Shown: positions 36,001 through 46,128 of the stretch, piece by piece
Numbering within the stretch: position 1 is the first letter of the stretch
How the letters are laid out: each line of letters opens with the position of its first letter
Source of the DNA: Hymenopellis radicata
Taxonomy: Eukaryota > Basidiomycota > Agaricomycetes > Agaricales > Physalacriaceae
Length of the DNA stretch: 64,000 nt
Assembly: GCA_015501595.1 (NCBI GenBank)
Contig: JADNRX010000081.1
Coordinates: forward strand, 1 to 64,000
Reading direction: 5' to 3'
Program-made: the position numbers and the translations under genes
Notes under the pieces: generated by a model
Seen by the model: the letters and a program-made list of their open reading frames with translations, nothing else
Database searches by the model: none
What the model was told of the DNA's origin: nothing

Positions 36001-36922
36001 TACGAACAGCAACTGACGATGTGGTGCAGAGACAAACCACCAGTGAGGCTGGCAGACGTTGTAGCTGCGACCTTACCGCAGTAAGTCTTACTGTGGTCAA
36101 GGAGGGACCAAACAAGGGACGGACGTTTTGGAAATGCCCAAATTCTGATGCAGCTAAATGCGGCTTTTTTGAATGGGACGACGAGCCCCCACGCCAGGGT
36201 ACTAGGGGCGGCGGTGGCGGTAATGCTGGACCGTCGGTAACTTGTTACAAGGTTTGTCTGCTTCATAGGGCGTGATGCAGGCTGACTTTTGGTCTCTTCA
36301 TGTAGTGCAACGAACCTGGGCACTGGGCCAACTGTATGGGTCTCGACTACGAACTAAATCATCTTCATTAACAATTCCTTCAGCTTGCCCGAACGAAGGA
36401 GCTTCTGACAATAAGCGAGCCCGCAGCTTTGGTTCAGCGGCCGGTAATACCACGAAAACGGGATCTGGCGGAAAAGGTGGATGCTTTAAGTGTGGGGAAG
36501 AGGGACATTGGAGTAACGGTACGTTGACTTGATTTGCATGTTTCGTGAAAGCCGACCAACTCCTTCAGCTTGTCCAAACGACGGTGGTGGTGGTGGCCGT
36601 GGAGCATCTTTCGAGGCTAAAGTATCTCGCACCGCGAGTGGGGGAGGTGGCAAGAACGGTAGTTGTTTCAAGTGTGGCGAAGAAGGTCATTGGAGTTCAG
36701 GAATGATGGTTTATCTCGTCGCAGACTCTGGCTTAACTGACTTGAATTTCAGACTGTCCAAACGAGGGTGGCGACGGCGGTGGCTCTGCAACCTCTTCAA
36801 GGGGTCGCGCCTCAACTAGAGGTCGGGGACGTGGGTCCAGGGGTGGATCAAGGGGGAAACGAGGGAAAGGTCCTGCGAAAACCAAGTCTGGGGCATATGG
36901 GGCTCCTCAAGGGTTCTTCTAG
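33019..36922 (+). CDS. TOP3: DNA topoisomerase III (type IA) with Gly-rich tract, two GRF fingers, three CCHC knuckles and RGG tail
   Basis: Fifteen exons from 33019 sum to 1069 residues. The Toprim region has VAEKPSISKSIANIL and DCDREGEHIG (about 124-133). The catalytic tyrosine is in GFLSYPRTETDQF (Tyr about 344). NGIGTDATIAQHIE follows. Then come a Gly/Ala tract (35296-35525), a Pro-rich linker, and two GRF zinc fingers (CDCGTPAVQRTVTKES and CSCDLTAVSLTVVKEG). Three CCHC knuckles (CYKCNEPGHW, CFKCGEEGHWSN, CFKCGEEGHWSS) precede an RGG-rich end. Top3 with Sgs1/BLM and Rmi1 dissolves recombination intermediates. MRPLLGLLPPP before the conserved start may be a targeting leader; a start at 33052 is possible. 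Intron 6 (34616-34662) is GC-AG, and intron 14 (36701-36752) appears to have a GA donor. Confidence 0.95.
35296..35525 (+). repeat. Gly/Ala-coding minisatellite inside TOP3
   Basis: Tandem, imperfect GC-rich units of about 15 bp (GGCGGTGGTGGAGCG type) at the left, then longer units containing GCTGGAAGAGGTACCGG that occur twice. They encode an uninterrupted Gly/Ala/Arg-rich linker of about 75 residues. The reverse strand reads as an open Pro/Ala frame, an artefact of the composition. Confidence 0.85.
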
Positions 36923-37078
36923 CCTATCATTATCGGAATTCACTGTATTTTAGTCATATTTCTGTATCATTGGTTGTGGGCATGAAGTAAGGCGGCTGAC
37001 TGTCAGGTCTTTGTCACCTTGGGCACGACAACAGTGAATTCCTTGTGAGATCGCCTTAAGCTTTCTAAGTGTCCCCGA

Positions 37079-37182
37079 ACAGACTGAAGGATTGCTGCAA
37101 GCCACATACCTATACTGTGTTGTAAGCCACAGCATTACTATCAGTCGAGCCGACTATAGAATCTCCTGGTAGGGGGACGTGT
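37079..37182 (+). repeat. Dispersed repeat, copy 2
   Basis: Direct copy of 30046-30150, about 7.03 kb downstream, with scattered substitutions and small indels. It is immediately followed by the decayed copy of the UTP25/TOP3 promoter region. Confidence 0.7.
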
Positions 37183-37206
37183 AGGAGAATTTGTACCGCA
37201 TGCGAA

Positions 37207-37556
37207 GAGTTCAAGAAAAGTTCAAACATTCTCGATCCGAGTGCCCAGAAGGCCTATCATCAATCGAGCCGGTCGGTGTTGGGCTCCAATTTCCTGTAAC
37301 AAGTAGCATACTTTTCACCCACGTTTGTGATTCCTTTCCTGAGTCCTCATTCCAGAAATTATCACGCACACGTGATCCTACGTGTTGATTGAATTTGGTC
37401 TGGCACGGACATTGTCTTTTTTATCACCGGCTTTCGTTGCTGTACCGTCAAAACCAGTCAATAAATCAATCGCAAATGTTTTCTTCTGCAGAACACATGC
37501 ATCCCCGTCTCTTTGACCACAACAAAATATGCTACACCAAGAAATACAAGAAGTTA
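37207..37556 (+). pseudogene. Decayed partial copy of the UTP25 5' end, shared promoter and TOP3 5' end
   Basis: The stretch aligns in order and orientation with about 32884-33215. CAATCGAG followed by GGTGTT matches the start region of UTP25, whose initiation codon is lost here. ACGTGA and GTTGATTGA match the promoter. GTCAATA and ATCGCAAATGTTTT match TOP3 exon 1 codons for the SISKSIANIL segment. CCGTCTCTTTGA matches intron 1, and ACACCAAGAAATAC matches the start of exon 2. No open frame survives. Similarity ends just before the stop codon of the next gene. Confidence 0.6.
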
Positions 37557-37566
37557 GTATGTTAAA

Positions 37567-39940
37567 TTATTTGCCATTATACCCAAGACTATGTGCCCTC
37601 ACCCGGAAGGACTTCACCTTTGCCAAAGTCGGCGCAATATACTGATCAATGTTCGCCGCCACCCGATTCGCACTCTCCTTCGTCAAGGCTTCAAGTTGTG
37701 TCTCTAGTGCCGCCACAAGTGGCATGACCTCGTTCAGCTCACTCTCCGCCAGAGCCTTCAAGACTGGATCCAGCAGCTGTAGTGGCGGCTGTTCCTTCAA
37801 GAACTCCAGATTCATCACTTGTGAGGAGAGGTTTGCGATGTTTCGCCTCCGCTCCTTCTCAGCTTCTTCCAACGTCAACACCCTCTTCTCCACCTAGAAC
37901 AGTTTCATTATTACCAAGTAGAAAGATGGATAATCAAGGAAAAGGAACATACCTCCTCCTTCATCGTCTTGAGCTCGTCGCGTTCAGCTTGTGATTTCCG
38001 CAAAGACTCCCGCGATGCCTCGGTCGTTACGCGTACTTGCTTAAGCTCGGATTCGACGTACGCGAGCGCTGCTTCACTCTTCGCCAACTGCACAGAGAGC
38101 GAATCCCGGTCAAACGCGTGCGGCGGCCTGTCCAAGCGTAAACCTTCCAACCGGTCACTCAGAGTGATAGCGTCCTCAAAGTACTCGTCCGCTCCCTTGA
38201 ATTGATCGTCCTCAAAGTATCGACTCAACTCTTGATAGTGGTCGACGAGACCGTGTAGTCGGCGCGTTATATAGGAAAACGAGGGATCCTCGGGCCAGGG
38301 TTTGATAACCAAGGAGGGGAGGACGTCCCGAGAGGTAGAGGCAGAGTCCCTCCGTTTTGCCAGTGCGCGCGCATGCGCTTCTTTCTCTGCCTCCTGCATA
38401 TCTACTACCCATTTTTGCACCGTCCCTAGAAAATCTTGAACTGTCTGAGCATTCTGCTCAAAGACCTCCTCTGGGATGTCGTCCGTATTGATTTCAGGGA
38501 GGGAATTGAGTAATGCTTCCTTCTCTTCAATCTTGCGGTTGAGAGACGTCACTGCCTCCCGAAGCTCCCTGTCTTTTTCACCGACCAAATCATCGTCAAC
38601 GCCCTGGGTCATCTGAACGGAAGGGTAGTCTTTTTCCAGGCACCAATGCTCGTATCGCTCTTGAGCTTCGTCTCGATCCCTGACAAGTCTCAGTAGACGA
38701 AGAAAAGTCCTAGAAAATGCGTAAGATATACGAATGTAACACTGGGAAAAGATGAAGTACTTGATCCATTGGACATGGATGTCTTGTGGATTTGTCGGTA
38801 TAGTGGACACTGTACTGTTCGAATTATCGGACCCAGCATGAGATGGTGATCGCTCTCGGTTGGAAGCTCTATCCTGGACACGCGTTGGGTCGGGACTGTC
38901 GGTGTTCTGAGGAGGAATGGAGGACGACTTCCTGTGAGGCAGGGATGGTTTGCTGCCCGATGCATGAGAAGAGGGATTGTAGTCCACCTCTCTGCCTTTC
39001 CCTTTATCAACATTAGAAGGTGCTACTGAGTCGACCTGCATGGGCTCGACCGTCGCGGCAGACCAACTGGGGGTGTCCAAGGTCGAAGTGGATGCCCGAG
39101 GTTGGCCCCATGAACTGCCGTCTCCCAAAGGGGTACTATTTGTGGATGTTGAAGGGGCTCCCCATGAGGTATCCATCGATGCTGAAGTGGCTTGTGAAGT
39201 ATTGTTTGCCGACGATGAGGAAGAAGCTGCTGCGTCCCACGGAGTAGAAGTGTCCTTCGACGACGACGCTCCCCAAGGACTGCCATTTGACGTAGTAGGA
39301 GCAGGATCGACATCCATTGGCTTGTCCGTAGACGTAGTCCCCCAGGTCGCGCCATCGTTTCCCCATGTCGACGTGCTCGCGCTCGAACCCCATCCTGCGC
39401 CACCGTTCTCCCAGGGATTGACATTATCACTGCTACTAGTAGCGGATGGGTCCCATCCAGCGCTCGTAGAACCCCAAGGTGCTCGATTGGCGTCGGATGT
39501 ACTAGTGTCTTTCTTGCTCGTGGTAGACGACGCCGGACTTTGTGATCCAAGCGTAGACTGCACAAAGTCGAATGCCGTCAAGTTGTCATTTACTGGGGGC
39601 TCTCTTGAATGCGAAGAGCTGCGTTTCCATCCGCCTCCGCCGTCACGTCCATGGCCGCGAGCAGGGAACGTCGATTGGCCGCTTCGAGGAGGCTGGTCGA
39701 ATTGGATGAGTTATATGATCCAGACGACGGCGAGGAGCATACATGTGCGAGTCTTGTTCGTTTTGCTTGGTTCCACCCTGGCTCTCCAGGATGAACGTAT
39801 TCGCACCCAGGCCGACAGCCTTCACCCTGTCTTTTGCTCCCGTCATCGTTGTACCACTGAGAAATAGTATTGAAATCAATGGATAAGTGGCATTTTTTCT
39901 GTAGACATACCATACACCTGAGTCTACGGGCAAACGACAT
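37567..39940 (-). CDS. CCCH zinc-finger, low-complexity and coiled-coil protein
   Basis: Five exons: 39940-39911, 39856-39743, 39692-38761, 38709-37953 and 37893-37567, giving 719 residues in frame. The N-terminus RLRCMWYNDDG followed by GCRPGCEYVHPGEPGW is a CCCH-type finger. It is followed by a long Ser/Thr/Asn-rich region with spaced Trp-Gly pairs (GGAGWGSS, NDGATWGTT, DTSWGAP) and then an extended coiled coil (RDRDEAQERYEHWCLEKDYP; SLNRKIEEKEALLNSLPEIN; KRVLTLEEAEKERRRNIANL). A CCCH finger suggests RNA binding, and the WG-rich part could recruit partners. No named family was recognised. The start lies 73 bp from that of NAA10 on the other strand. Confidence 0.75.
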
Positions 39941-40013
39941 GGCGAGACAAAAGAGAGATACGGAGATCCGGCCCGTTAGTACTTGCTTCTGCTTCTTCTC
40001 ATCATGAACATCA

Positions 40014-40731
40014 GAGTAGCACGCATAGATGGTCTGCAATAATCCCATCCCCCGCAGTATTGCTATTAAATCTGCGCCACAGATACCATGGGAATGCAGG
40101 CGTGTAATCTGCAAAACCTTCCCGAAAACTATACCATGAAATACTGTCCGTTTCCCGAGTTCCCATCCTTCAACGTCATTGTTAATTCGCGGTTCCTCAG
40201 ACTTGTACCATCTTTTGACTTGGCCGACACTGTCGTATGTCGCAGAGGACAGCAATGGGCGGGTAGTGGGCTACATTCTCGCCAAAATGTCACGCTCTCA
40301 TTGCTGCTCTTGATTACCCGCCAGACTGACGCGCAAGTTTGAACAGGGAAGAAGACCTGCCTGAAGGCGAAAAGCCGCATGGGCACGTCACCTCAATATC
40401 TGTCCTGCGTTCTTACAGACGACTAGGAATCGCCAAAAAGCTGATGGTACAATCTCGTATGTCTTTCATCCGAATTCAATCACCATCTTATGCCTCTCCC
40501 AGAAGAAGCCATGGCAGCTATGTATAAAGCCGATTATGTCTCGCTGCATGTACGCAAATCAAACAGAGCAGCTCTCGGTCTGTACAGAGACACCCTTGGT
40601 TTCACTGTCAAGGATATAGAAAAGAAATATTGTCGGTATCGTTCAAATCCCTCGTCTTCATATTCTGACTGCCAATCAAAGACGCCGATGGAGAGGACGC
40701 ATATGCTATGCATCTATCCCTCGCGTCATAG
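40014..40731 (+). CDS. NAA10: NatA N-terminal acetyltransferase catalytic subunit (Ard1/Naa10)
   Basis: Six exons: 40014-40031, 40083-40145, 40201-40289, 40347-40456, 40503-40631 and 40682-40731, giving 152 residues. The sequence is typical of Naa10: [62 protein letters not shown] (containing the acetyl-CoA-binding RxxGxA), [17 protein letters not shown] and [12 protein letters not shown]. It acetylates the N-termini of nascent proteins beginning with small residues, on the ribosome with Naa15. It lacks the long acidic tail of animal Naa10. It is tail-to-tail with the DUF676 gene, 71 bp apart. Confidence 0.95.
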
Positions 40732-40802
40732 CGAATAGACCGTACAATTATAGTTTACATTCAAAATACATTCATAAACTTACATTTCAGCCGTGAATAG
40801 TG

Positions 40803-42215
40803 TCATGATGATGATGCCAGCGTTTCTTCCTCGTCCTTCCTGCCCTCCTCTTCCAATGTCGCGTCGACAGTATTGGGATCTTCAAATATTCCCCTTCCCA
40901 ACATCACTGCCTCCCGAATGACCTTGACCGTTTCCAACCCAAGCCCATAATATCCATCATTAGTCTTGGCACTAAACATTCCAGTATGCGCTTGCAGCTC
41001 GTCCGGCGCTATACCATTCTTTGCAGGTACAAAGTTGTTCGCAGACCGGGCGTTCCGTTTGGGTAATACCACAAATGTCCGTGCATTGCTGTTCATCAAG
41101 GGCACAGGTGGAAGATATGTGTAGAATCTATCATCACAGTCAATATCAAATGATTTCGAGCAAGGATGAGATACCGACACTCTGAAAACAACACCCTCCT
41201 GATCCTCAATATCGAGCAGGTCGTCAACGCGCTTGTTAAGAGCGGCTTCATCCCATAGGTTTCGCACATACTTCATGTGATCCATCGCCCAGGTATACCC
41301 TACCCCAAGGTCTTCGCGCTTGTAATACGCACCACCGGCAGCAGCACCGGCCAACACTGCACCGCCAACAGCATACGCCGCGGGAGCCCACTTATTCCAT
41401 CCCGTAGCCGGAGCGGAAGGGGAAGTCGTGGCCTCGGGGGCAGGTGTCGTGGCCTTCTTTGCACCAAAACCCGCAAACGAGCCAAGCAGCGCAGTGCCCA
41501 TTGTCTTGGCAGCATTCGCGTATTCCGTCGCCTTGGTCGCACTGTTCTTGAACACGTAGGGATGGAGGCCATAGTACTATAAAATTGTGAATACGTGTAT
41601 GATCCATCAAGGCGAAATACGAACTGGTGTATCGAACGCCAAACATCCAATGATCTTGGGCCATAACGGGGCCTTCGAGTCCGGTCGCGACCTATAGAAT
41701 TCGCGCAGGGTATCTGCGGCTAGGAGGCCGCCCATACTGATATCGGCGTCAGCGTCCCGCGTCTGGGGAAATCAGGGTTAATGCACCTGTGTCCGCATAG
41801 CACGACCTTAACATTGCCTGCGCCGCCACCAGAGGCAACCTCGCGCTCGACAGTCAGGGTTGTGAGCCAGTCTGCAAAGCGCACGACTGCTTCATTCTGG
41901 GTGACGTTCGGTTCGCCTAGTTATTGGATGGCGAGACGAGAGATGCTCACTAGGTCCCCTTTTGTCTAGATATCATTAGCGGCTGTAAAGACGTTAGATG
42001 CAAGTCATGCGCACCTCATAGACAGGAAAGACGATGGACTCGACGATGCATTGCGGTACAGTATCCGCTAGGATGTGCTGAAGCCGTTTTGGGAATTCCA
42101 AAAATGTTTCGTCGTCGCCCTTAAATCCATGGATAAAAACAAGAATTAACAAGTCGGAGACAGATTTGGTGAGAGCTTTCTCGTCGACCGCCGGCGCCTC
42201 TTCGGTCGAGCTCAT
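40803..42215 (-). CDS. DUF676-type alpha/beta-hydrolase (putative serine esterase/lipase)
   Basis: Exons 42215-42015, 41965-41951 (15 nt), 41896-41787, 41736-41625 and 41576-40803 give 403 residues. An early strand LLILVFIHGFKGDDETF forms the oxyanion region. The nucleophile elbow CGHSMGGLLAAD puts the serine at about 109. KIIGCLAFDTPYYGLHP follows. A later Gly/Ala-rich helix (AAYAVGGAVLAGAAAGGAYY) may be membrane-associated. The C-terminal half contains LPPVPLMNSNARTFVVLP and APDELQAHTGMFSAKTNDGY. DUF676 proteins are putative lipid esterases; the substrate is unknown. Near 41110-41175 the frame stays open where an intron is expected by analogy, so 17 residues may be extra. Confidence 0.75.
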
Positions 42216-42433
42216 TCTTGTCGTGGCAGGAAGCAAGTGTTGTCAAGCCCGGAATTGTCTGATCGGAAGAGCGGACCGTACGGCCGAGTATGCTGCTATT
42301 TTTGAATGCCGACATGGACATTGGACAAACTACCCTACAGCCCCATGGTGCAAGATCCAATACAGATGGTCCTCCTCATCTCCTACAACAATAGCACGTA
42401 CCATTCTTGGACAAAATGAATAAACCCGCTGTA

Positions 42434-43251
42434 TCATGCCGTAGCGCGTCTGGGCCCTCCTCCTTCCTCTGGCGCACCGCCAGAAAGGGCTGACACGGAG
42501 GATCAGAAACCGAAAATTGATAATGATTACGACGGCATACCTAAGGCAATGGTGACGGCAACGATGTAGATCCAGTACTTCTGGAGGAAAGACTTTTCTT
42601 CAACTGGCTGAGCTGTGGCTCCTGGTGTTTGCGATGAAGCTGGTGGTATACCCCGAAGTTCGGGTCTGCATTCATTAGTAGTTCGCCTTAGGAAGCTTCA
42701 AGGGGGGTACTGACAAAGGTGGTAAATGCGGTTTCTGGAAGGTAACGGTCGTATTTACGAAACCGGTTGGTGTCATGGTGGACGGAGGACAGGCGCCATC
42801 ATGCGGTACGGACGAAACAAAATAGTCCACAGCATATGGTTTGAATGGTTCTGATAACGATGTGTGAAGTATGATATCCTCAGTGCTGGCTAGTTGAAGA
42901 TGGCACTAGCTCCCAAGTAAGCTCTAGATGCAACTTGACAGCACGAGACCCAGAACATACATATTTAACGGAAGAGAATTCCCATGAGCCCCCAGATTCT
43001 AGTGCCACCTGGTATAAGGCGCGATCGTCCGTACTGTACTCCGCAAGTGTCTGGGCAAATAAAGCAAAGTCGTCGCTCATCGACGAGGACGAGACGAAAG
43101 AGGGTGACGAATCGAGTAGAATCTGGCCTCGGGGAACGAAGTTGCCCGCCCCGACATCGGGGTGGAAGACACGATGGTAAACGTCAACGACAGCGGCGGC
43201 GTGTACGGCAGCGACGCCCGACGCGGCGAACAGAGCGACAATCCAATTCAT
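42434..43251 (-). CDS. EMC10: ER membrane protein complex subunit 10
   Basis: Four exons: 43251-42961, 42905-42715, 42665-42541 and 42489-42434, giving 220 residues. A signal peptide is clear (NWIVALFAASGVAAVHA). The lumenal beta-sandwich region includes VVDVYHRVFHPDVGAGNFVP, YQVALESGG, VKYCHLQLASTEDIILHTSL and FKPYAVDYFVSSVPHDGACP. One C-terminal membrane helix (YWIYIVAVTIALALSGG) ends with a short Pro/Arg tail. EMC10 is a subunit of the EMC insertase for tail-anchored and multipass membrane proteins. The acceptor of intron 1 was chosen to give VKYCHLQL, a conserved EMC10 motif. Confidence 0.88.
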
Positions 43252-43552
43252 TGACAATGACGGATGGAGGAAAGGAGTGCACGTGATTGCCACGTTCTGG
43301 ACGCGATCGAAGAACCCATCCCTAAACCACAATTGGCCAATCACTGTCAGCGCCACATGCAGTCGACGTAAATGGGGGACAAATGCCTTGGTGATCGTGC
43401 GCGGATGCAGACAGGCTGGCCAATGAGCTCAGCCAACTCAATTGAGCTAAAATGATGTCCAAGTGCCTAGGAGCCCTGTCTGGGCCGTTACGGATTCCCT
43501 TATGACCGGCATACACTGATACACACCACCAGTCCAGAACGCCTCCACCACG

Positions 43553-44236
43553 ATGGATTTGACTAGTCAGAGTCTGCCGCCCAATTCCCTGCCGAATCAA
43601 AATCTGACGCCGTCTAGTCTTTCGTATGCCTTATATACTCGGACTCCGCCTCCACCTCCACCTCCACAGCAGCCCTTCATGACGCTCTCTACCCCGATGT
43701 CTGAAATCGTTCCTGTCCTGCGCCCTTCTGTAAACAATCTTGACTCTCTAGTCACCTTTTACCAGCAGGAGCGCATGTGGGTTTACAGGACCAGAGTCGA
43801 ATTACAGGATGTTGAAGATGAGGACGAGCATTCTCCGCCACTACCAAACTCCCCTCCATCCCCCTCTATTTCCCATGAACCTCCGATACGCCCTTCGCGT
43901 AGATCATCCTCCCCAACGCGGTGGACAAGACGCAAGAAGGGCCTCAAACTAAATTCTTCTTCATCCCGACGAAGTCTACAAACGAGCATGGATGCCGCAC
44001 ACAATCCTGCTATACGCGTGCTCGACATGTATGAATCGATCATGCAGTCCCGCATGGAGAGCTGCGAGCGTATCAATAGGCTGATTCGCAACGCGAACAG
44101 AACGCATGTGTCTCGCGTGCCCAAGTTCGTCTTCGTCACTTTGTTCGCTGTATCCTACGTGTCTAACCCTCCCATTAGGCGCTCCCACTACGCAGAACGT
44201 CGTAAATCAGATTACTCGAGTGACGAGTATCAATAG
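43553..44236 (+). CDS. Hypothetical Ser/Pro-rich protein
   Basis: A single open frame of 227 codons. The N-terminus contains a proline run (RTPPPPPPPQQPF). A short conserved-looking helix follows (NLDSLVTFYQQERMWVYRTR), then an acidic patch and a basic Ser-rich patch (RPSRRSSSPTRWTRRKKG). A helix (IRVLDMYESIMQSRMESCER) comes next, and the end is Tyr/Ser-rich. A possible 71-nt GT-AG intron near 44107-44178 would change the last frame; the unspliced reading is kept. No family was recognised. It is divergent from EMC10. Confidence 0.5.
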   Translation: MDLTSQSLPPNSLPNQNLTPSSLSYALYTRTPPPPPPPQQPFMTLSTPMSEIVPVLRPSVNNLDSLVTFYQQERMWVYRTRVELQDVEDEDEHSPPLPNSPPSPSISHEPPIRPSRRSSSPTRWTRRKKGLKLNSSSSRRSLQTSMDAAHNPAIRVLDMYESIMQSRMESCERINRLIRNANRTHVSRVPKFVFVTLFAVSYVSNPPIRRSHYAERRKSDYSSDEYQ

Positions 44237-46128
44237 CCTTTAGCGGGTCGTTCACCTGCATCATTGTTACTTTCTCCGCATCGCCATCATCGTACAATGT
44301 AAGCATATCACATCATTCCTCACGCTCTGCCTTACGGTCTCAGTGTGTATACCCACAGCATGTCTGCACTGTTTAAATTCAGCTAGCGCCACAGTCAAGT
44401 CCAAGTCTCTTCTACATCATACATGGCTTCTCATTCCTACCTCCTGTGTCTTCATATCATCGGTGACGTGGGCACTTCATTTAGTCATACTTACTATCTA
44501 TCGTTGGCCATTTCTTATCGTGTGTGGCACTACATCTTGCCACATTTGTATTCTCCATGTACTAGTCGTACGGAAATCGGAATCTGGATTTTTCTGGAAC
44601 CATATGTGTACGCCGGATCTGTATAAGTATGTGCTTCGTCATGGATATGGACCTCTGGTTCGTCGACTTTTCTCGGTAGCCTGGCCAGGTCCAGAAAAGA
44701 ACGTCGACTTCAAGGATTGACTGGGCCGCTAATTTTGCTACGCAGGATGAAACATATCTATAAGCAGTGCGACATAGGTGATACAGGAACAGTGGCGAAT
44801 GAAGCTTGCCTAACCTTCAGGCCTACGTGCGTTCGCCGTGCCCTAGAATTTGTAGACTGCACCGTATCCTCGTTCCCGTCTCGATGTGACTCTAGAATCG
44901 TGTCCTCGACCTCTCTTTGAGCCACGACACTGCCACGACCTGTCAAGGAAGGTAATCCTTCCGTTTTTAAACGAGTCATGAGAAGAGTCGCCACTAAGAC
45001 TTGAACGAACCGAACCTCAGATTGAGCGTCCATTGGCAATCCCTGTACGAGATCCTTCACCAGCTATTCTGCCATCATTGCCAGCTCCACCGCTCCGTAC
45101 GTAGACCGCTAGCAATTCATAGCATTGTTGCGCCACAGCGGAATGAAGTGTTTCCGCGCATTCGAAACGGCTCCGAGGCTGCTAGGCTCTCGCTGATATA
45201 ACCCGAAAGCTGCGGCCTCCGTCTATTCCCTCGTCTGGTAACACAAAGACCGAGAGCCACACAGTAAGTATGCCCGGGTTCGTTGCACTGTATTAAACCG
45301 CAATCAGGCAGCCTAAATCGCATCCCGACACACAGGAACAACTGATGGCCCAAGACGAGCTACTGCGGGTCCGGAACTGTCCCACCGCCGCTACTCGCTC
45401 ATGGATTGCTCACAGAGCCGGGTACGGTAAATTGAGCTTCATGTCAACGCATGCATACCAGCGGCGCGGCGGAACTCGAACGCTACACTGACACACGTTC
45501 CGTCTATTCGATGCAGGGCCAGCTAGAAGGGCTGGAGGTCCAAGGGATAGACAATATCTCAGGAAAAGGGTCGGAATCGCTGAAAAGGTAAGAAGCTGGT
45601 GATGATGATGAATTGTGCACCTGCTTCAAGTTTTACGGCTAGTAGGGGCGTGGCGGGAATACCAAAACAAGAGATAATAGATAGCAGTTGGACGTTGGAT
45701 GGTCCCGAGAGCTGAAAAGTGACAGTGCCTGAGTTTCAACCTACTCTATGCCAAAGTCGTACCAAAGAGGATCACAAGTACAGGATTGTAGACACCAGGT
45801 AAAGATTACGCCATACATCGCCTGGAGTTCGCCTGGGCGACTGTGGGGGTCCACGAAAGGTGAGTCGTTCCGTCACCATACTTGCAGTCCGCAAAGTGTG
45901 CTATGTGGCGTACAGGATGATCAGAAAGCAGATAAGTCCTGAGCTCTTCACCAACACTTAGCGCTTAGTAGTCGCTGACGTGTCGAGCGATTTGGAGCAA
46001 GCCGTGGTGGAAGGAGACCTGCGTATGTGGCTGTGTTCATAGTGACCTTATACACCTTGTTCTTTTGGATACAACTAGGATAGATGAATGGAGATGTCTA
46101 CAGACAGTGCAAGTAATAACAAGATAAG
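44237..46128. other. Intergenic, no gene recognised
   Basis: About 1.9 kb with only short, mutually overlapping open frames and no recognisable domain. Both halves look non-coding. No tRNA, rRNA, inverted terminal repeat or long tandem repeat was found by eye. It is one of the two largest gene-free stretches in the window. Confidence 0.45.

Noticed and set aside
44343..45060. Open frames on both strands in the 44-46 kb gap
   Set aside because: They overlap in several frames, lack splice-supported extensions and show no domain.
45460..45510. Sequence with GTTCGAGTTC on the minus strand, reminiscent of a tRNA T-arm
   Set aside because: No matching acceptor stem, D-arm or anticodon arm at tRNA spacing.
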